Part shown: positions 7,822-16,109 of the stretch, piece by piece
Layout of the letters: the number at the start of each line of letters is the position of its first letter
Numbering within the stretch: the stretch's first letter is position 1
Source: Balneolaceae bacterium
GTDB lineage: Bacteria; Bacteroidota; Rhodothermia; Balneolales; Balneolaceae
Length of the DNA stretch: 64,000 nt
Assembly (NCBI GenBank): GCA_009711805.1
Contig: VEMX01000007.1
Location: 62,001-126,000, forward strand
Direction of reading: 5' to 3'
Program-made: the position numbers and the translations under genes
The notes under the pieces: model-generated
The model's database searches: none
Seen by the model: only the letters and a program-made list of their open reading frames with translations
Told to the model about the DNA's origin: nothing

Positions 7822-8111
7822 CGGCGCAACTCAGCGGTTCATCTGCGAGCCTCTGCGAGAAAAAAGAAGTGGGAAAAGGCTGGGTGGTTGGTTTGGGTAG
7901 AGTAGTTTCACGCGGATTTTCGCAGAGTTAGGCGCAGAGTTTCGCGGAGGGGGGTTATGCATGGTTTCGCCTTTCCTGATAAAGTCATCATTCAAAGCTG
8001 ACAGAAATAATTCTTTTTGTTTTGGGGAGGTCTCCTCTATTTTCAATTCATCATTAATCTTTCTCGGAATGTTTCTTAAATTCAGCCGAACTAATCAGAT
8101 CAAGTAATTTT

Positions 8112-8399
8112 ATGTCCGTAACCGAAAAAGACGTACGCTACGTAGCAAACCTGGCCCGGCTCAAGCTTCCTGAAAACGAAGTTAAGTCGCTTGCCAACGA
8201 TATGAACAAGATATTAGAGTACATGGAACTACTGAATGAAGTAGATACTTCCAATGTAGCACCGCTCGAACATGTAATTGAGCTGGACAGCCGCCTCCGC
8301 ACCGATAAAGCTGAAAAACCACTGGATCATGATGATGCCCTCAAAAATGCTCCCGATGCCGACAGTGATTACTTCCGGGTTCCAAAGGTGATAGAATAA
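8112..8399 (+). CDS. gatC: Aspartyl/glutamyl-tRNA(Asn/Gln) amidotransferase subunit C
   Basis: A 95-residue GatC. It contains the family pattern VRYVANLARLKLPENEV (about residues 8-24), then MNKILEYMELLNEVDTSNVAPLEHV and the C-terminal YFRVPKVIE. GatC stabilises GatA in the GatCAB complex, which converts misacylated Glu-tRNA(Gln) or Asp-tRNA(Asn) in the cytoplasm. gatA and gatB are not in this window. It ends three bases before the YfhO-family gene, suggesting a shared transcript. Confidence 0.93.
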   Translation: MSVTEKDVRYVANLARLKLPENEVKSLANDMNKILEYMELLNEVDTSNVAPLEHVIELDSRLRTDKAEKPLDHDDALKNAPDADSDYFRVPKVIE

Positions 8400-8402
8400 A
8401 CT

Positions 8403-10883
8403 ATGGCTACTTCAGACTCCCCTACGTATGCAGAACAGGATTTTTTTCTGAACCTGCCCAAGTCGCGACAGCATATCATTGCGCTGTTAATCCTCTTTTT
8501 GATTCCCTTTGTGCTTTTTACCGCCACCACCATAGGCGGCAAAGAGTTCCAACGCCACGATATTATGCAATGGAGGGCCGGCGCCGAGTCTGTTATCGAC
8601 TACCGGGAACAGTATAATGAAGAGCCCCTCTGGGTAGAGAATATGTTTATGGGGATGCCTGCTTTTGTGGTCTCTGTAAAACACACCGTCCCCAACCTGG
8701 ATTGGCTTAAAAAACTATTTACCAATATTTATCCTGCATTTCAGTATTGGGTACTTGGGGCAGGTATGTATTTCCTGCTCACCCTAATGGGGTTCCGAAC
8801 CCTGACCAGTGTATTCGGGAGTTTGATGTATGGACTGACCACCTACTTTCCGGTCATCATTATTGCCGGACATACCTCCAAATTTGAAGCCCTGGCTTTT
8901 GCTCCCTGGGTTATCGCAGGGTACTGGCTGCTTAGCCAACACAAAAAAAAGCTGCCCGGCCTGCTCCTTTTCTCTGTGGCCCTGGCACTTGAATTCCGTG
9001 CCGGACATCCCCAAATCACTTATTACTTCTTTTACCTGTTAGGCATTTTATGGCTCGTTGACAGCTGGAAGGCGTACCAAAACAAAGAAATGAAGCAATG
9101 GGGGGTAACTACCAGCCTCTTAATAACCGGTGGACTGGTTGGCATTCTGGGAAACGCAGATCGGCTGCTTACCCTGCATGAGTATTCCGCATACAGCACT
9201 CGGGGCGGTTCTGCCATTAATGCCACAGAAGGACTTAGTTCGGGATATGCTTTTACCTGGTCACAGGGTATTAAAGAAACACTAACTCTTATCATACCGG
9301 ATCTCTTTGGCGGGGCATCTCCCGATTATTGGGGTGCTAAACCGGGAACATCCGGTCCACATTATATAGGTGCTCTCAGCCTCCCTTTTATTTTAATGGC
9401 CCTTATTCGCCAGCGTTCCCGAATGATGTATGCTTTCTTTGCGGCAGGAACCCTGGCTATCTTTTTTGCATGGGGACATAATTTTGCTGTATTAAACGAG
9501 TTTGCCTTCGACTATATCCCTTTCTTCAACAAATTCAGAGCTCCCGAAACCTGGCTCACCCTCACAGCCTTCTGCTATACTGTTGTAGCCGCCTACGGAT
9601 TGAGCTGGCTGGCGGACTATGCCAAAGAAAAATCCAGCTCCTTCAAAACGCTGTATGCGCCCTTAGGAGTTACCGTTTTAATCGCCGTTTTTGTTTTTGT
9701 GAATGTGAAGTCCATGGATTTTAGCCGGCCGGGGGAGGTTCAAAACATTGCCAGCCAGATAGCACAACAAAACCAGGTGAGCGCGCAAAACCCACAGGTT
9801 CAGCAACGTGCTCAACAATATGTAAATACAAACCTGAAACCTGAACGGAAAGAAAAAGCCAACAGAGATGTGCTTCGTTTTTGTATCATCATCGCGATAT
9901 GTGGGGGACTTATATATCTGATCATTAACCAAAAAATTCCACTTGGCGCGGCTCTCATAGCCGTTGTTGTTATTACCGGTTATGATATGATATCCGTAGA
10001 TCAGCGGTATGTACCAGAACGTGCCATTGTTGAGGGTAATGTAGATGCCGAGCGTACTATTCTCTCCCAACGCAGAGATATAGATACTTACATTCAGGAT
10101 CACATTTCAGAAAACACAGCCTATCCGTATCGTGTATTCCCCCTCCTCGACAACCCTTTTAATAACGCTGTTCCCTCTTACTTCTACCCTACCATTGGCG
10201 GATATACAGGAGCCAAGCTAAGCATTGTACAAGATGTAATCGATCAGCAGAATGGAGCCCTGTACAAAGGAGAGTATGGATTAAACCTGGATTTACTGAA
10301 CCTGATGAATATAAAATACATTACCTATCGCCAAGGACTTCAGTTACCCGGATTACGGATAGCACATCAGGGACAGCAAGGAGTGGTTTACGAGAATACC
10401 AATGTACTGCCCAAAGCATTTTTTGTGGATTCTGTCATTACAGTTCAAAAACCGGTAGAAGCTTTTGAATACCTGAACCCAGGCAACATCAATTTTGCTG
10501 AAACGGCTGTAGTTGAAACCTCAGCAAACATCAGTTCTACCACAGATTCTACTGCTTCGGCAGAAGTAACTGAATACACCGGGCCCGAAATAACCCTTAA
10601 AGTAAGCCGATCTAACCCCGGCTTCCTGGTACTCAGCGAAACCTATTACCCTGCCGGATGGAAAGCGACCCTGGATGGAGAAGAAATCTCCATATACAAA
10701 ACCAATTATATGTTCCGGGGAATGGAGATACCGGCAGGCGAGCATACCCTCAAGTTAGAGTTTAATCCCTCCTCATACACTACAGGAGTGACGCTTGCAT
10801 GGTTATCCTTTGCCATTCAGCTGGGCCTTGCAGTAGCTGTTGGGTTTATGCATTTCAAGGACAGGCAATCCAATGAGTCCTAA
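8403..10883 (+). CDS. YfhO-family multi-pass membrane protein (GT-C-like)
   Basis: An 826-residue integral membrane protein with about a dozen hydrophobic segments: a first helix near residues 28-45, a series over 110-420, two near 495-535 and one close to the C-terminus. A large soluble domain lies between residues about 540 and 790 and contains YPYRVFPLLDN and LSETYYPAGWKATLDGEE. That organisation matches YfhO-type bacterial membrane proteins, thought to be GT-C glycosyltransferases or lipid-linked sugar-modifying enzymes. It overlaps the following glycosyltransferase start by 11 bp, linking it to the polysaccharide genes. Substrate unknown. Confidence 0.82.
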   Translation: MATSDSPTYAEQDFFLNLPKSRQHIIALLILFLIPFVLFTATTIGGKEFQRHDIMQWRAGAESVIDYREQYNEEPLWVENMFMGMPAFVVSVKHTVPNLDWLKKLFTNIYPAFQYWVLGAGMYFLLTLMGFRTLTSVFGSLMYGLTTYFPVIIIAGHTSKFEALAFAPWVIAGYWLLSQHKKKLPGLLLFSVALALEFRAGHPQITYYFFYLLGILWLVDSWKAYQNKEMKQWGVTTSLLITGGLVGILGNADRLLTLHEYSAYSTRGGSAINATEGLSSGYAFTWSQGIKETLTLIIPDLFGGASPDYWGAKPGTSGPHYIGALSLPFILMALIRQRSRMMYAFFAAGTLAIFFAWGHNFAVLNEFAFDYIPFFNKFRAPETWLTLTAFCYTVVAAYGLSWLADYAKEKSSSFKTLYAPLGVTVLIAVFVFVNVKSMDFSRPGEVQNIASQIAQQNQVSAQNPQVQQRAQQYVNTNLKPERKEKANRDVLRFCIIIAICGGLIYLIINQKIPLGAALIAVVVITGYDMISVDQRYVPERAIVEGNVDAERTILSQRRDIDTYIQDHISENTAYPYRVFPLLDNPFNNAVPSYFYPTIGGYTGAKLSIVQDVIDQQNGALYKGEYGLNLDLLNLMNIKYITYRQGLQLPGLRIAHQGQQGVVYENTNVLPKAFFVDSVITVQKPVEAFEYLNPGNINFAETAVVETSANISSTTDSTASAEVTEYTGPEITLKVSRSNPGFLVLSETYYPAGWKATLDGEEISIYKTNYMFRGMEIPAGEHTLKLEFNPSSYTTGVTLAWLSFAIQLGLAVAVGFMHFKDRQSNES

Positions 10884-12180
10884 AAAAGTACTCCTGATAA
10901 CTTATTACTGGCCTCCCGCCGGGGGATCGGGAGTACAACGCTGGGTTAAGTTTTGCAAGTACCTCAGAGAATTTGGTTGGGAACCAATCGTATATACCCC
11001 TTCAAATCCTGAACCCCCGGCCATCGACAAAACCCTTGTCAAAGATATTCCCGATGATATCACGATATTAAAAAGACCGATTTGGGAACCCTATTCATTG
11101 TATAAAAAATTACTGGGAATGAAAAAAGACGCCAAGCTTGGCGCCGGGCTGATGAAACAGGAAAAAGGCTCGTCATTGCTTCAGAAACTTTCTATCTGGA
11201 TGAGGGGAAACCTGTTTATCCCCGACGCCCGCAAGTTTTGGATCAGGCCTTCGGTTAAATACCTTACAGCTTACCTGGAACAGCATCAGGTTGATGCTAT
11301 TGCTACCACTGGTCCCCCTCACTCCATGCATATGATTGGTCTTGGAGTAAAAGAAAATACGGGGATCCCTTGGCTGGCAGATTTTAGAGACCCCTGGACG
11401 AATATCGATTTTTTTGAAGATTTGTCGTTGTCAAAGTGGGCCCGTAACATCCATCATAGATTGGAAAAGAAAGTTCTGGAGCAGGCAGATTCTGTGACGG
11501 TTATAGGTCCAACTATGAAAAAAGAATTTGAGGAAATTGTTGATAAAAAAATCTCAATCATTACAAATGGATATGATGAGGATGATTTCAGAGATATTGC
11601 CGTTGCCCCTTCAGAGGATCATTTCCTGCTATCCCATATTGGTATGATGACGCCAACACGAAATCCTGAAACATTATGGCAGGCACTTACGGAATTGAAT
11701 GCTGAATCCGATGAATTCAGGAATAAGTTCCGCCTTCAGCTCATTGGTAAAATTGATATTACAATCCGTGAAAAGATACTGCACTACAGCTTGGAACAAA
11801 ATGTAGATATCATAGATTATGTTCCACACGATAAGATTATCCGCATGCAAAAAGAATCGGATGCCCTGCTTTTGGTTATTAATGAATCTCCCAACGCCAA
11901 TCTTTTACTGCCGGGAAAACTGTTCGAATATCTTGCAGCTCGTAAACCTATTATCTGCCTAAGCCCGGTAGAAGGAGATGTCTGCTACGTTCTGGATAAA
12001 ACCAAAGCCGGTATTTTAATCAATACCTATGATAAAGAAGCATTAAAAACTCACTTGCGACAGTTATTTAACCAATGGAAAGAAGGGAACATTAGCAGTA
12101 ATAATGAAAGCATTGATGAATTTTCCCGGAAAAACCTCACGCAACAATTAGCCAGCCAATTAGATCATTTAATTTCATGA
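10873..12180 (+). CDS. Glycosyltransferase (GT4-like, GT-B fold)
   Basis: A 435-residue glycosyltransferase. The chosen start (ATG at 10873) gives MSPKKVLLITYYWPPAGGSGVQRW, a typical N-terminus of family 4 enzymes with a glycine-rich loop. The middle has WLADFRDPWTNIDFFEDL and the C-terminal nucleotide-sugar domain includes LLLVINESPNANLLLPGKLFEYLAARKPI, with the Glu of the family 4 motif. It overlaps the YfhO gene upstream and shares an ATGA stop/start overlap with wecB at 12177-12180. Cytoplasmic, probably membrane-associated, adding a sugar to a surface polysaccharide. Donor and acceptor not predictable. Confidence 0.87.
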   Translation: MSPKKVLLITYYWPPAGGSGVQRWVKFCKYLREFGWEPIVYTPSNPEPPAIDKTLVKDIPDDITILKRPIWEPYSLYKKLLGMKKDAKLGAGLMKQEKGSSLLQKLSIWMRGNLFIPDARKFWIRPSVKYLTAYLEQHQVDAIATTGPPHSMHMIGLGVKENTGIPWLADFRDPWTNIDFFEDLSLSKWARNIHHRLEKKVLEQADSVTVIGPTMKKEFEEIVDKKISIITNGYDEDDFRDIAVAPSEDHFLLSHIGMMTPTRNPETLWQALTELNAESDEFRNKFRLQLIGKIDITIREKILHYSLEQNVDIIDYVPHDKIIRMQKESDALLLVINESPNANLLLPGKLFEYLAARKPIICLSPVEGDVCYVLDKTKAGILINTYDKEALKTHLRQLFNQWKEGNISSNNESIDEFSRKNLTQQLASQLDHLIS

Positions 12181-13241
12181 GTAAAATTGTAACCATAGTA
12201 GGTGCCCGACCACAATTTGTTAAAGCAGCTGTAGTCTCAAAAGCTCTAAATAATGCAGGTATCGCAGAGACAATTATTCATACCGGGCAGCATTATGATT
12301 ATAACATGAGTTCTATTTTCTGGGATGAACTGGGAATTCCGGCCCCGGAAAAAAACCTGGAAGTTGGTTCAGGAAATCATGGAACTCAAACCGGCTTTAT
12401 GATGCAAAAACTGGAAGAGTATATTCTTTCATCAAAGACACCCCCCAGAGCATTAATGGTGTATGGAGATACCAACTCAACCCTGGCGGGTTCACTGGTT
12501 GCCGCCAAACTGAACATCCCTGTTATCCATGTTGAAGCAGGCCTGAGAAGCCATAACCGGGAGATGCCGGAAGAAATAAACCGGGTGGTAACCGATCATG
12601 TCAGCAATCTGCTTTTTTGTTCTTCCGAAGAATCTATAAAAGAATTAAACCGCGAAGGAATAACCGAGGGAGTACATGTGGTAGGCGATGTAATGCATGA
12701 TGCCCTCCTCACCTTCTCAGAGAAAGCCGAAGAGATGTTTACCCTTCGGGATATTATACCTGGCGTCCATGGTGAGTTTGTACTGGCAACCATACACCGA
12801 CCTTCCAACACCGATCAAGCCGAGAACCTCAAAGCTATACTTCAGGCTTTCGGGGAAATTGAAAAAACCATTGTATGGCCGGTTCACCCCCGCAATAAAG
12901 CTACCATCACAAACCTGGACATCCCGGATAACCTGGTACTGACAGATCCGGTATCATATTTCAAGATGATGATTCTTCTTGGTAATTGCAGTCTTGTTAT
13001 CACAGATTCGGGCGGACTGCAGAAAGAGGCCTATTGGATGAAAAAAAGATGTATCACTGTTCGAAATGAAACAGAATGGGTTGAAACACTTAGCGGCGGA
13101 TGGAATACCCTTACCGGTGCTGATACATCCAAAATCCTGGCTGCTGTAGTTAAAGATCCTGAAACCAACTGGAAACCGCTCTATGGTGATGGGAAGGCGG
13201 CAAACCAGATTACAAAAATTATTAAAGAAGAATTGTTTTAA
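12177..13241 (+). CDS. wecB: UDP-N-acetylglucosamine 2-epimerase (non-hydrolysing)
   Basis: A 354-residue enzyme converting UDP-GlcNAc to UDP-ManNAc for surface polysaccharide. Motifs include VGARPQFVKAA (residues about 7-17), GQHYDYNMS, VYGDTNSTLAGSL (about 98-110), HVEAGLRSHNREMPEEINR (about 121-139), ATIHRPSNTD and TDSGGLQKEAYWM (about 281-293). These are the substrate and UDP-binding signatures of the family. It starts within the stop codon region of the preceding glycosyltransferase (ATGA overlap). Confidence 0.92.
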   Translation: MSKIVTIVGARPQFVKAAVVSKALNNAGIAETIIHTGQHYDYNMSSIFWDELGIPAPEKNLEVGSGNHGTQTGFMMQKLEEYILSSKTPPRALMVYGDTNSTLAGSLVAAKLNIPVIHVEAGLRSHNREMPEEINRVVTDHVSNLLFCSSEESIKELNREGITEGVHVVGDVMHDALLTFSEKAEEMFTLRDIIPGVHGEFVLATIHRPSNTDQAENLKAILQAFGEIEKTIVWPVHPRNKATITNLDIPDNLVLTDPVSYFKMMILLGNCSLVITDSGGLQKEAYWMKKRCITVRNETEWVETLSGGWNTLTGADTSKILAAVVKDPETNWKPLYGDGKAANQITKIIKEELF

Positions 13242-13248
13242 TACTGCA

Positions 13249-14340
13249 ATGGCAAAACCTAAAGTTCTGTTTATACATCTGGGAAGATCATCCTTTGTAA
13301 AGGAAGACCTCAGGATTCTGAATGAGATTGCAGACGTAAAGGAATTCTATTTTAATCCCCGGAAGTTCTCATCATCTATTGTTACTGGAGCTTCCCTTAT
13401 CTGGAATTTTATTCGACAGTTTTTCTGGCTTGCCAAAAATTTTGGAAACACATATGGCATCTATTGCTGGTTCTCGGATTATCATGGGGTTCTGCCCGCT
13501 TTGTTCGCAAAGACATTCAACAAACCCATGATTACTATACTGGGTGGCTTCGACTGTATCAAAATGCCCCATCTTGATTACGGTATTTTTTGCAGCCGCT
13601 GGAGAACTCCTCTTGGCACCTATGTGGTTAATAACAGCACCCTTCTCCTTCCGGTAAACGACTCACTGATCCATACAAAGAAAATAGCAAAACACTGGCC
13701 CGATGCTCACCCAAACGGCCTTGTAGCTAACATTCCCAGCTTTAACACCCCATACAGAGACCTTCCAACAGGATATGATGCAGATGTTTGGGAAGCGGGA
13801 AAAATAAAACGGGAAAAAATAGTATCAACAGTAGCAGCTTGCTCTACTATACAAATTGCCAAAAGAAAAGGGTTGGATCTCTTTATCCAAACTTCTGTCT
13901 TATTGCCGGATTATACGTTTTACATTGTGGGAGTATCGGATGAACTTAAAGCAGAATTGATCAAACACTATACTCCGGGTACTAATCTGAAATTTTTACC
14001 GCGACAAAAACGGGAAGACCTGAACAAGGTATACACTAAATCCTCAGTTTACCTTCAGCTTTCCCGGGCCGAAGGGCTCCCCAATGTATTGTGCGAGGCC
14101 ATGATGTGCAGCTGTGTACCTGTGGGAAGTTCCGTGTTTGGCATTCCGCATGGTATTGGCGATACCGGCTATGTTGCCGAACGTCCTGATCCTGAACACA
14201 TAGCAGAACTGGTAACAACAGCTCACCAACAGGCCGATCAATTGAGAAAGAAAGCCCGCCGGCGTGTCATAGATCATTTCTCCCTGGAACGTAGAAAAAA
14301 TACACTAACTAAATTACTCAGTGAATTCGGGCTTGGCTGA
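13249..14340 (+). CDS. Glycosyltransferase (GT-B fold)
   Basis: A 363-residue protein starting at the ATG at 13249, 7 bp after wecB, with MAKPKVLFIHLGRSSFVKEDL. The C-terminal half has the GT-B sugar-nucleotide pattern SSVYLQLSRAEGLPNVLCEAMMC, with the E-x7-E-like spacing of family 4, followed by VPVGSSVFGIPHGIGD. The N-terminal acceptor domain is more divergent. Last gene of the YfhO-GT-wecB-GT run, so likely the same polysaccharide pathway. A longer in-frame start at 13183 would overlap wecB and is less likely. Confidence 0.82.
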   Translation: MAKPKVLFIHLGRSSFVKEDLRILNEIADVKEFYFNPRKFSSSIVTGASLIWNFIRQFFWLAKNFGNTYGIYCWFSDYHGVLPALFAKTFNKPMITILGGFDCIKMPHLDYGIFCSRWRTPLGTYVVNNSTLLLPVNDSLIHTKKIAKHWPDAHPNGLVANIPSFNTPYRDLPTGYDADVWEAGKIKREKIVSTVAACSTIQIAKRKGLDLFIQTSVLLPDYTFYIVGVSDELKAELIKHYTPGTNLKFLPRQKREDLNKVYTKSSVYLQLSRAEGLPNVLCEAMMCSCVPVGSSVFGIPHGIGDTGYVAERPDPEHIAELVTTAHQQADQLRKKARRRVIDHFSLERRKNTLTKLLSEFGLG

Positions 14341-14873
14341 TTTTTCTGACAGGCTGAAGAATAAGGCTCTATGTTAATGTGTGTATTGGATCCCTCATTC
14401 ATTGAGGATTGCTGTTATTGTGCCGTGGGCATGCCTTGGGCAGCGAAGTTTTGTGTACAGTTTTATCAGGATATGAACGATATAAAATACCGGCTTACTT
14501 TTTAAGGTATATCCTTTTTTACAGGCAAGACCTCCAAGGTTTTTTCCCGTAGAGATCACTTTGCGATAAACCTTGGAGGTCTATACCCTAATAATTTAAG
14601 TTATTGAAAAACAGAAAATATGTTTTGGAGCCCCCCTAAGCATCCCCCAAAAAACCATCGGCCAAAACCCAATAGTGGCACGATGTCAATTCCGATGGTT
14701 GCTCTCCTGAACCCAATCAACACCCTGACACCCCTAACCGGTTCCTGGTCGCCATCCCTCGATGAAGCATGGTGCGTTGATGGCATGTATTGCCTCGGGA
14801 TTTTTTAGGAATCGATTCTGCAAACTGTAAGCTGTGACCCCTGCAGGGTCTACAGCCTGCAGAAAGTCCGGGA
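14341..14873. other. Intergenic region with two hairpins, no supported gene
   Basis: 533 bp between convergent genes. It contains a 15-bp perfect inverted repeat (separate entry) and a weaker palindrome near 14829-14852 (GACCC-CTGCA-GGGTC). Small overlapping ORFs on both strands at about 14601-14808 match nothing I recognise. A TTGGGCAGCGAA string near 14431 resembles ones near 2857 and 59436 (reverse). Confidence 0.4.
14528..14582. repeat. Perfect 15-bp inverted repeat with 25-nt loop
   Basis: AGACCTCCAAGGTTT at 14528-14542 pairs perfectly with AAACCTTGGAGGTCT at 14568-14582. The hairpin lies in the convergent gap between a glycosyltransferase (plus) and the HprK-like gene (minus). It could terminate transcription from both sides or be a REP/MITE-type palindrome; there is no long T-run after the arm. 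The structure is certain, the role is inference. Confidence 0.6.
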
Positions 14874-16010
14874 TTATACCTCAGCATCCCGCTTAATTCT
14901 CTGCTTAAACACTTCCTTCATTTTCGACTTAAATTCCTCATGAGGCATATCCCCCGGAATACTTATTCTTCTGCAATCCAGACGGGTAAATGCCTTTTCC
15001 AGTCCTTCCCTCCATCTGCCTGTAATCTGCGCCGGATGAAATGGTGAGTCAGAAGAGATGTTAGTTTTTTTCAACCTCTCGAAAAACAATTTAAACTCCG
15101 ATTCCAGAATTTTAACAGTCTCGGCAGCGGCTTCTTCGGCACTTAATGTTTCTGTAACTATAGAACTCCCTTCATCTCTCTTCAAAATAAGATACCAGCT
15201 AACCGGCAGCTCTTTTCTTTCAAAATGTTCATATAGTTCACCGGGCGATATTCGTCTTCTAACCTTAGCCAGTCCCTTCATCGACTGGTACTTCCAGTGC
15301 ATCCGGTTTGCGGCTGATACATTACCAAGTAATCGCTGCTCTATTTCTGGTTTTCCATTCACATTGTAGGCATAGAGCTTGGGGTAGTTTAAATTGGGAA
15401 ATACTGTCCCCTTTGCGGATAGCACACAAATATCATCTGCTACGAACGAAGCTCCCCCCTCATAACAAAATTCTAACTCAAGTGATGTCTTTCCGACGCC
15501 TCCATATCCTCCAAAAAGAATTACCTCATCCCCCATTTTAATTGCTGAGCTGTGAATAGGATATACACCAACTTGGAAAACTAAACCAGGAACTAAAACT
15601 TGTTCATGAAACATCTGCCCGATTCGTTCCTGGCGGTTATTATAGCCTAAGCTCCGCCAACGCTGTAGCCAGCCATGTATACGATTTACCGGTTTCCTTA
15701 CGGCATATAAAATCCGGGCAAGTTGGTTTTCATCAAACACAAAACATAAACGGGCCAGCCTGTTATCTGCATGAATCCGGTTCTCTTCAGGGAAAACTCC
15801 TGCTTGTTGATCAAAATCTTGTTCTTCCAGAATTTCAATGCGTAGAACATTTTCTTTGTTCTCTCCTTGAGGATAGGCCGACAACTCCCTGAATAAAAGC
15901 CCGGCAAGTTCTGTATCTCTGCATACTACCTGCACATTTTTACCAAAAATTTTAAAAACTTCGGTATTCTTTGTGTTATTACTAAATTCATCCGCAGTGG
16001 AAAACGCCAT
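14874..16010 (-). CDS. HprK-like P-loop protein
   Basis: A 378-residue protein with a Walker A loop GGYGGVGKTSLE (residues 167-178) preceded by VYPIHSSAIKMGDEVILF and followed by SFVADDICVLSAKGTVFPN. The H-S-S-A, P-loop, V-A-D-D order is that of the HPr kinase/PEP carboxykinase-like fold. The N-terminal ~120 residues do not resemble HprK. Similar HprK-related proteins occur in polysaccharide and peptide-modification clusters with unknown substrates. It sits between a glycosyltransferase and a flippase but on the opposite strand. A true HPr kinase is possible since HPr here has Ser46, but the fold match is only partial. Confidence 0.65.
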   Translation of the reverse strand: MAFSTADEFSNNTKNTEVFKIFGKNVQVVCRDTELAGLLFRELSAYPQGENKENVLRIEILEEQDFDQQAGVFPEENRIHADNRLARLCFVFDENQLARILYAVRKPVNRIHGWLQRWRSLGYNNRQERIGQMFHEQVLVPGLVFQVGVYPIHSSAIKMGDEVILFGGYGGVGKTSLELEFCYEGGASFVADDICVLSAKGTVFPNLNYPKLYAYNVNGKPEIEQRLLGNVSAANRMHWKYQSMKGLAKVRRRISPGELYEHFERKELPVSWYLILKRDEGSSIVTETLSAEEAAAETVKILESEFKLFFERLKKTNISSDSPFHPAQITGRWREGLEKAFTRLDCRRISIPGDMPHEEFKSKMKEVFKQRIKRDAEV

Positions 16011-16109
16011 GCGCTAAACAACCATTTATTAACATTCTTATACTGATGCCTTAATAATACTGCTTATTTCCAACTGAAACCTAAATCTTCCTTTACAAGC
16101 TGTACACCC

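Larger units (their letters stand above)
6226..7950 (-). mobile_element. Repeat locus A: GxxExxY element array (5 units, 2 with intact gene)
   Basis: Five consecutive units in the same orientation (sense on the minus strand) lie between the divergent genes ptsH and gatC. Each unit has a CTCTGCG-rich leader: 6320-6447, 6544-6655, 7082-7209, 7287-7397 and 7822-7949. Each leader is followed on the minus strand by an intact 139-codon GxxExxY gene (6662-7081, 7402-7821) or by a short core (6226-6319, 6448-6543, 7210-7286). The cores begin with ATGGTT.TGGAATA, like the gene, and end with TTTCAATGTGCCATCAT...CAGGC.TGCAAA, like the gene end. I read them as internally deleted copies. Leaders carry iterated CTCTGCG at one end and inverted CGCAGAG at the other. 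Mobility is inference; the sequence relationships are seen directly. Confidence 0.75.

Noticed and set aside
9678-10103. 141-codon minus-strand ORF inside the YfhO-family gene
   Set aside because: Antisense shadow of a well-supported gene.
14601-14808. Overlapping 61- and 62-codon ORFs on both strands
   Set aside because: Neither shows a signal peptide, domain or neighbour support.
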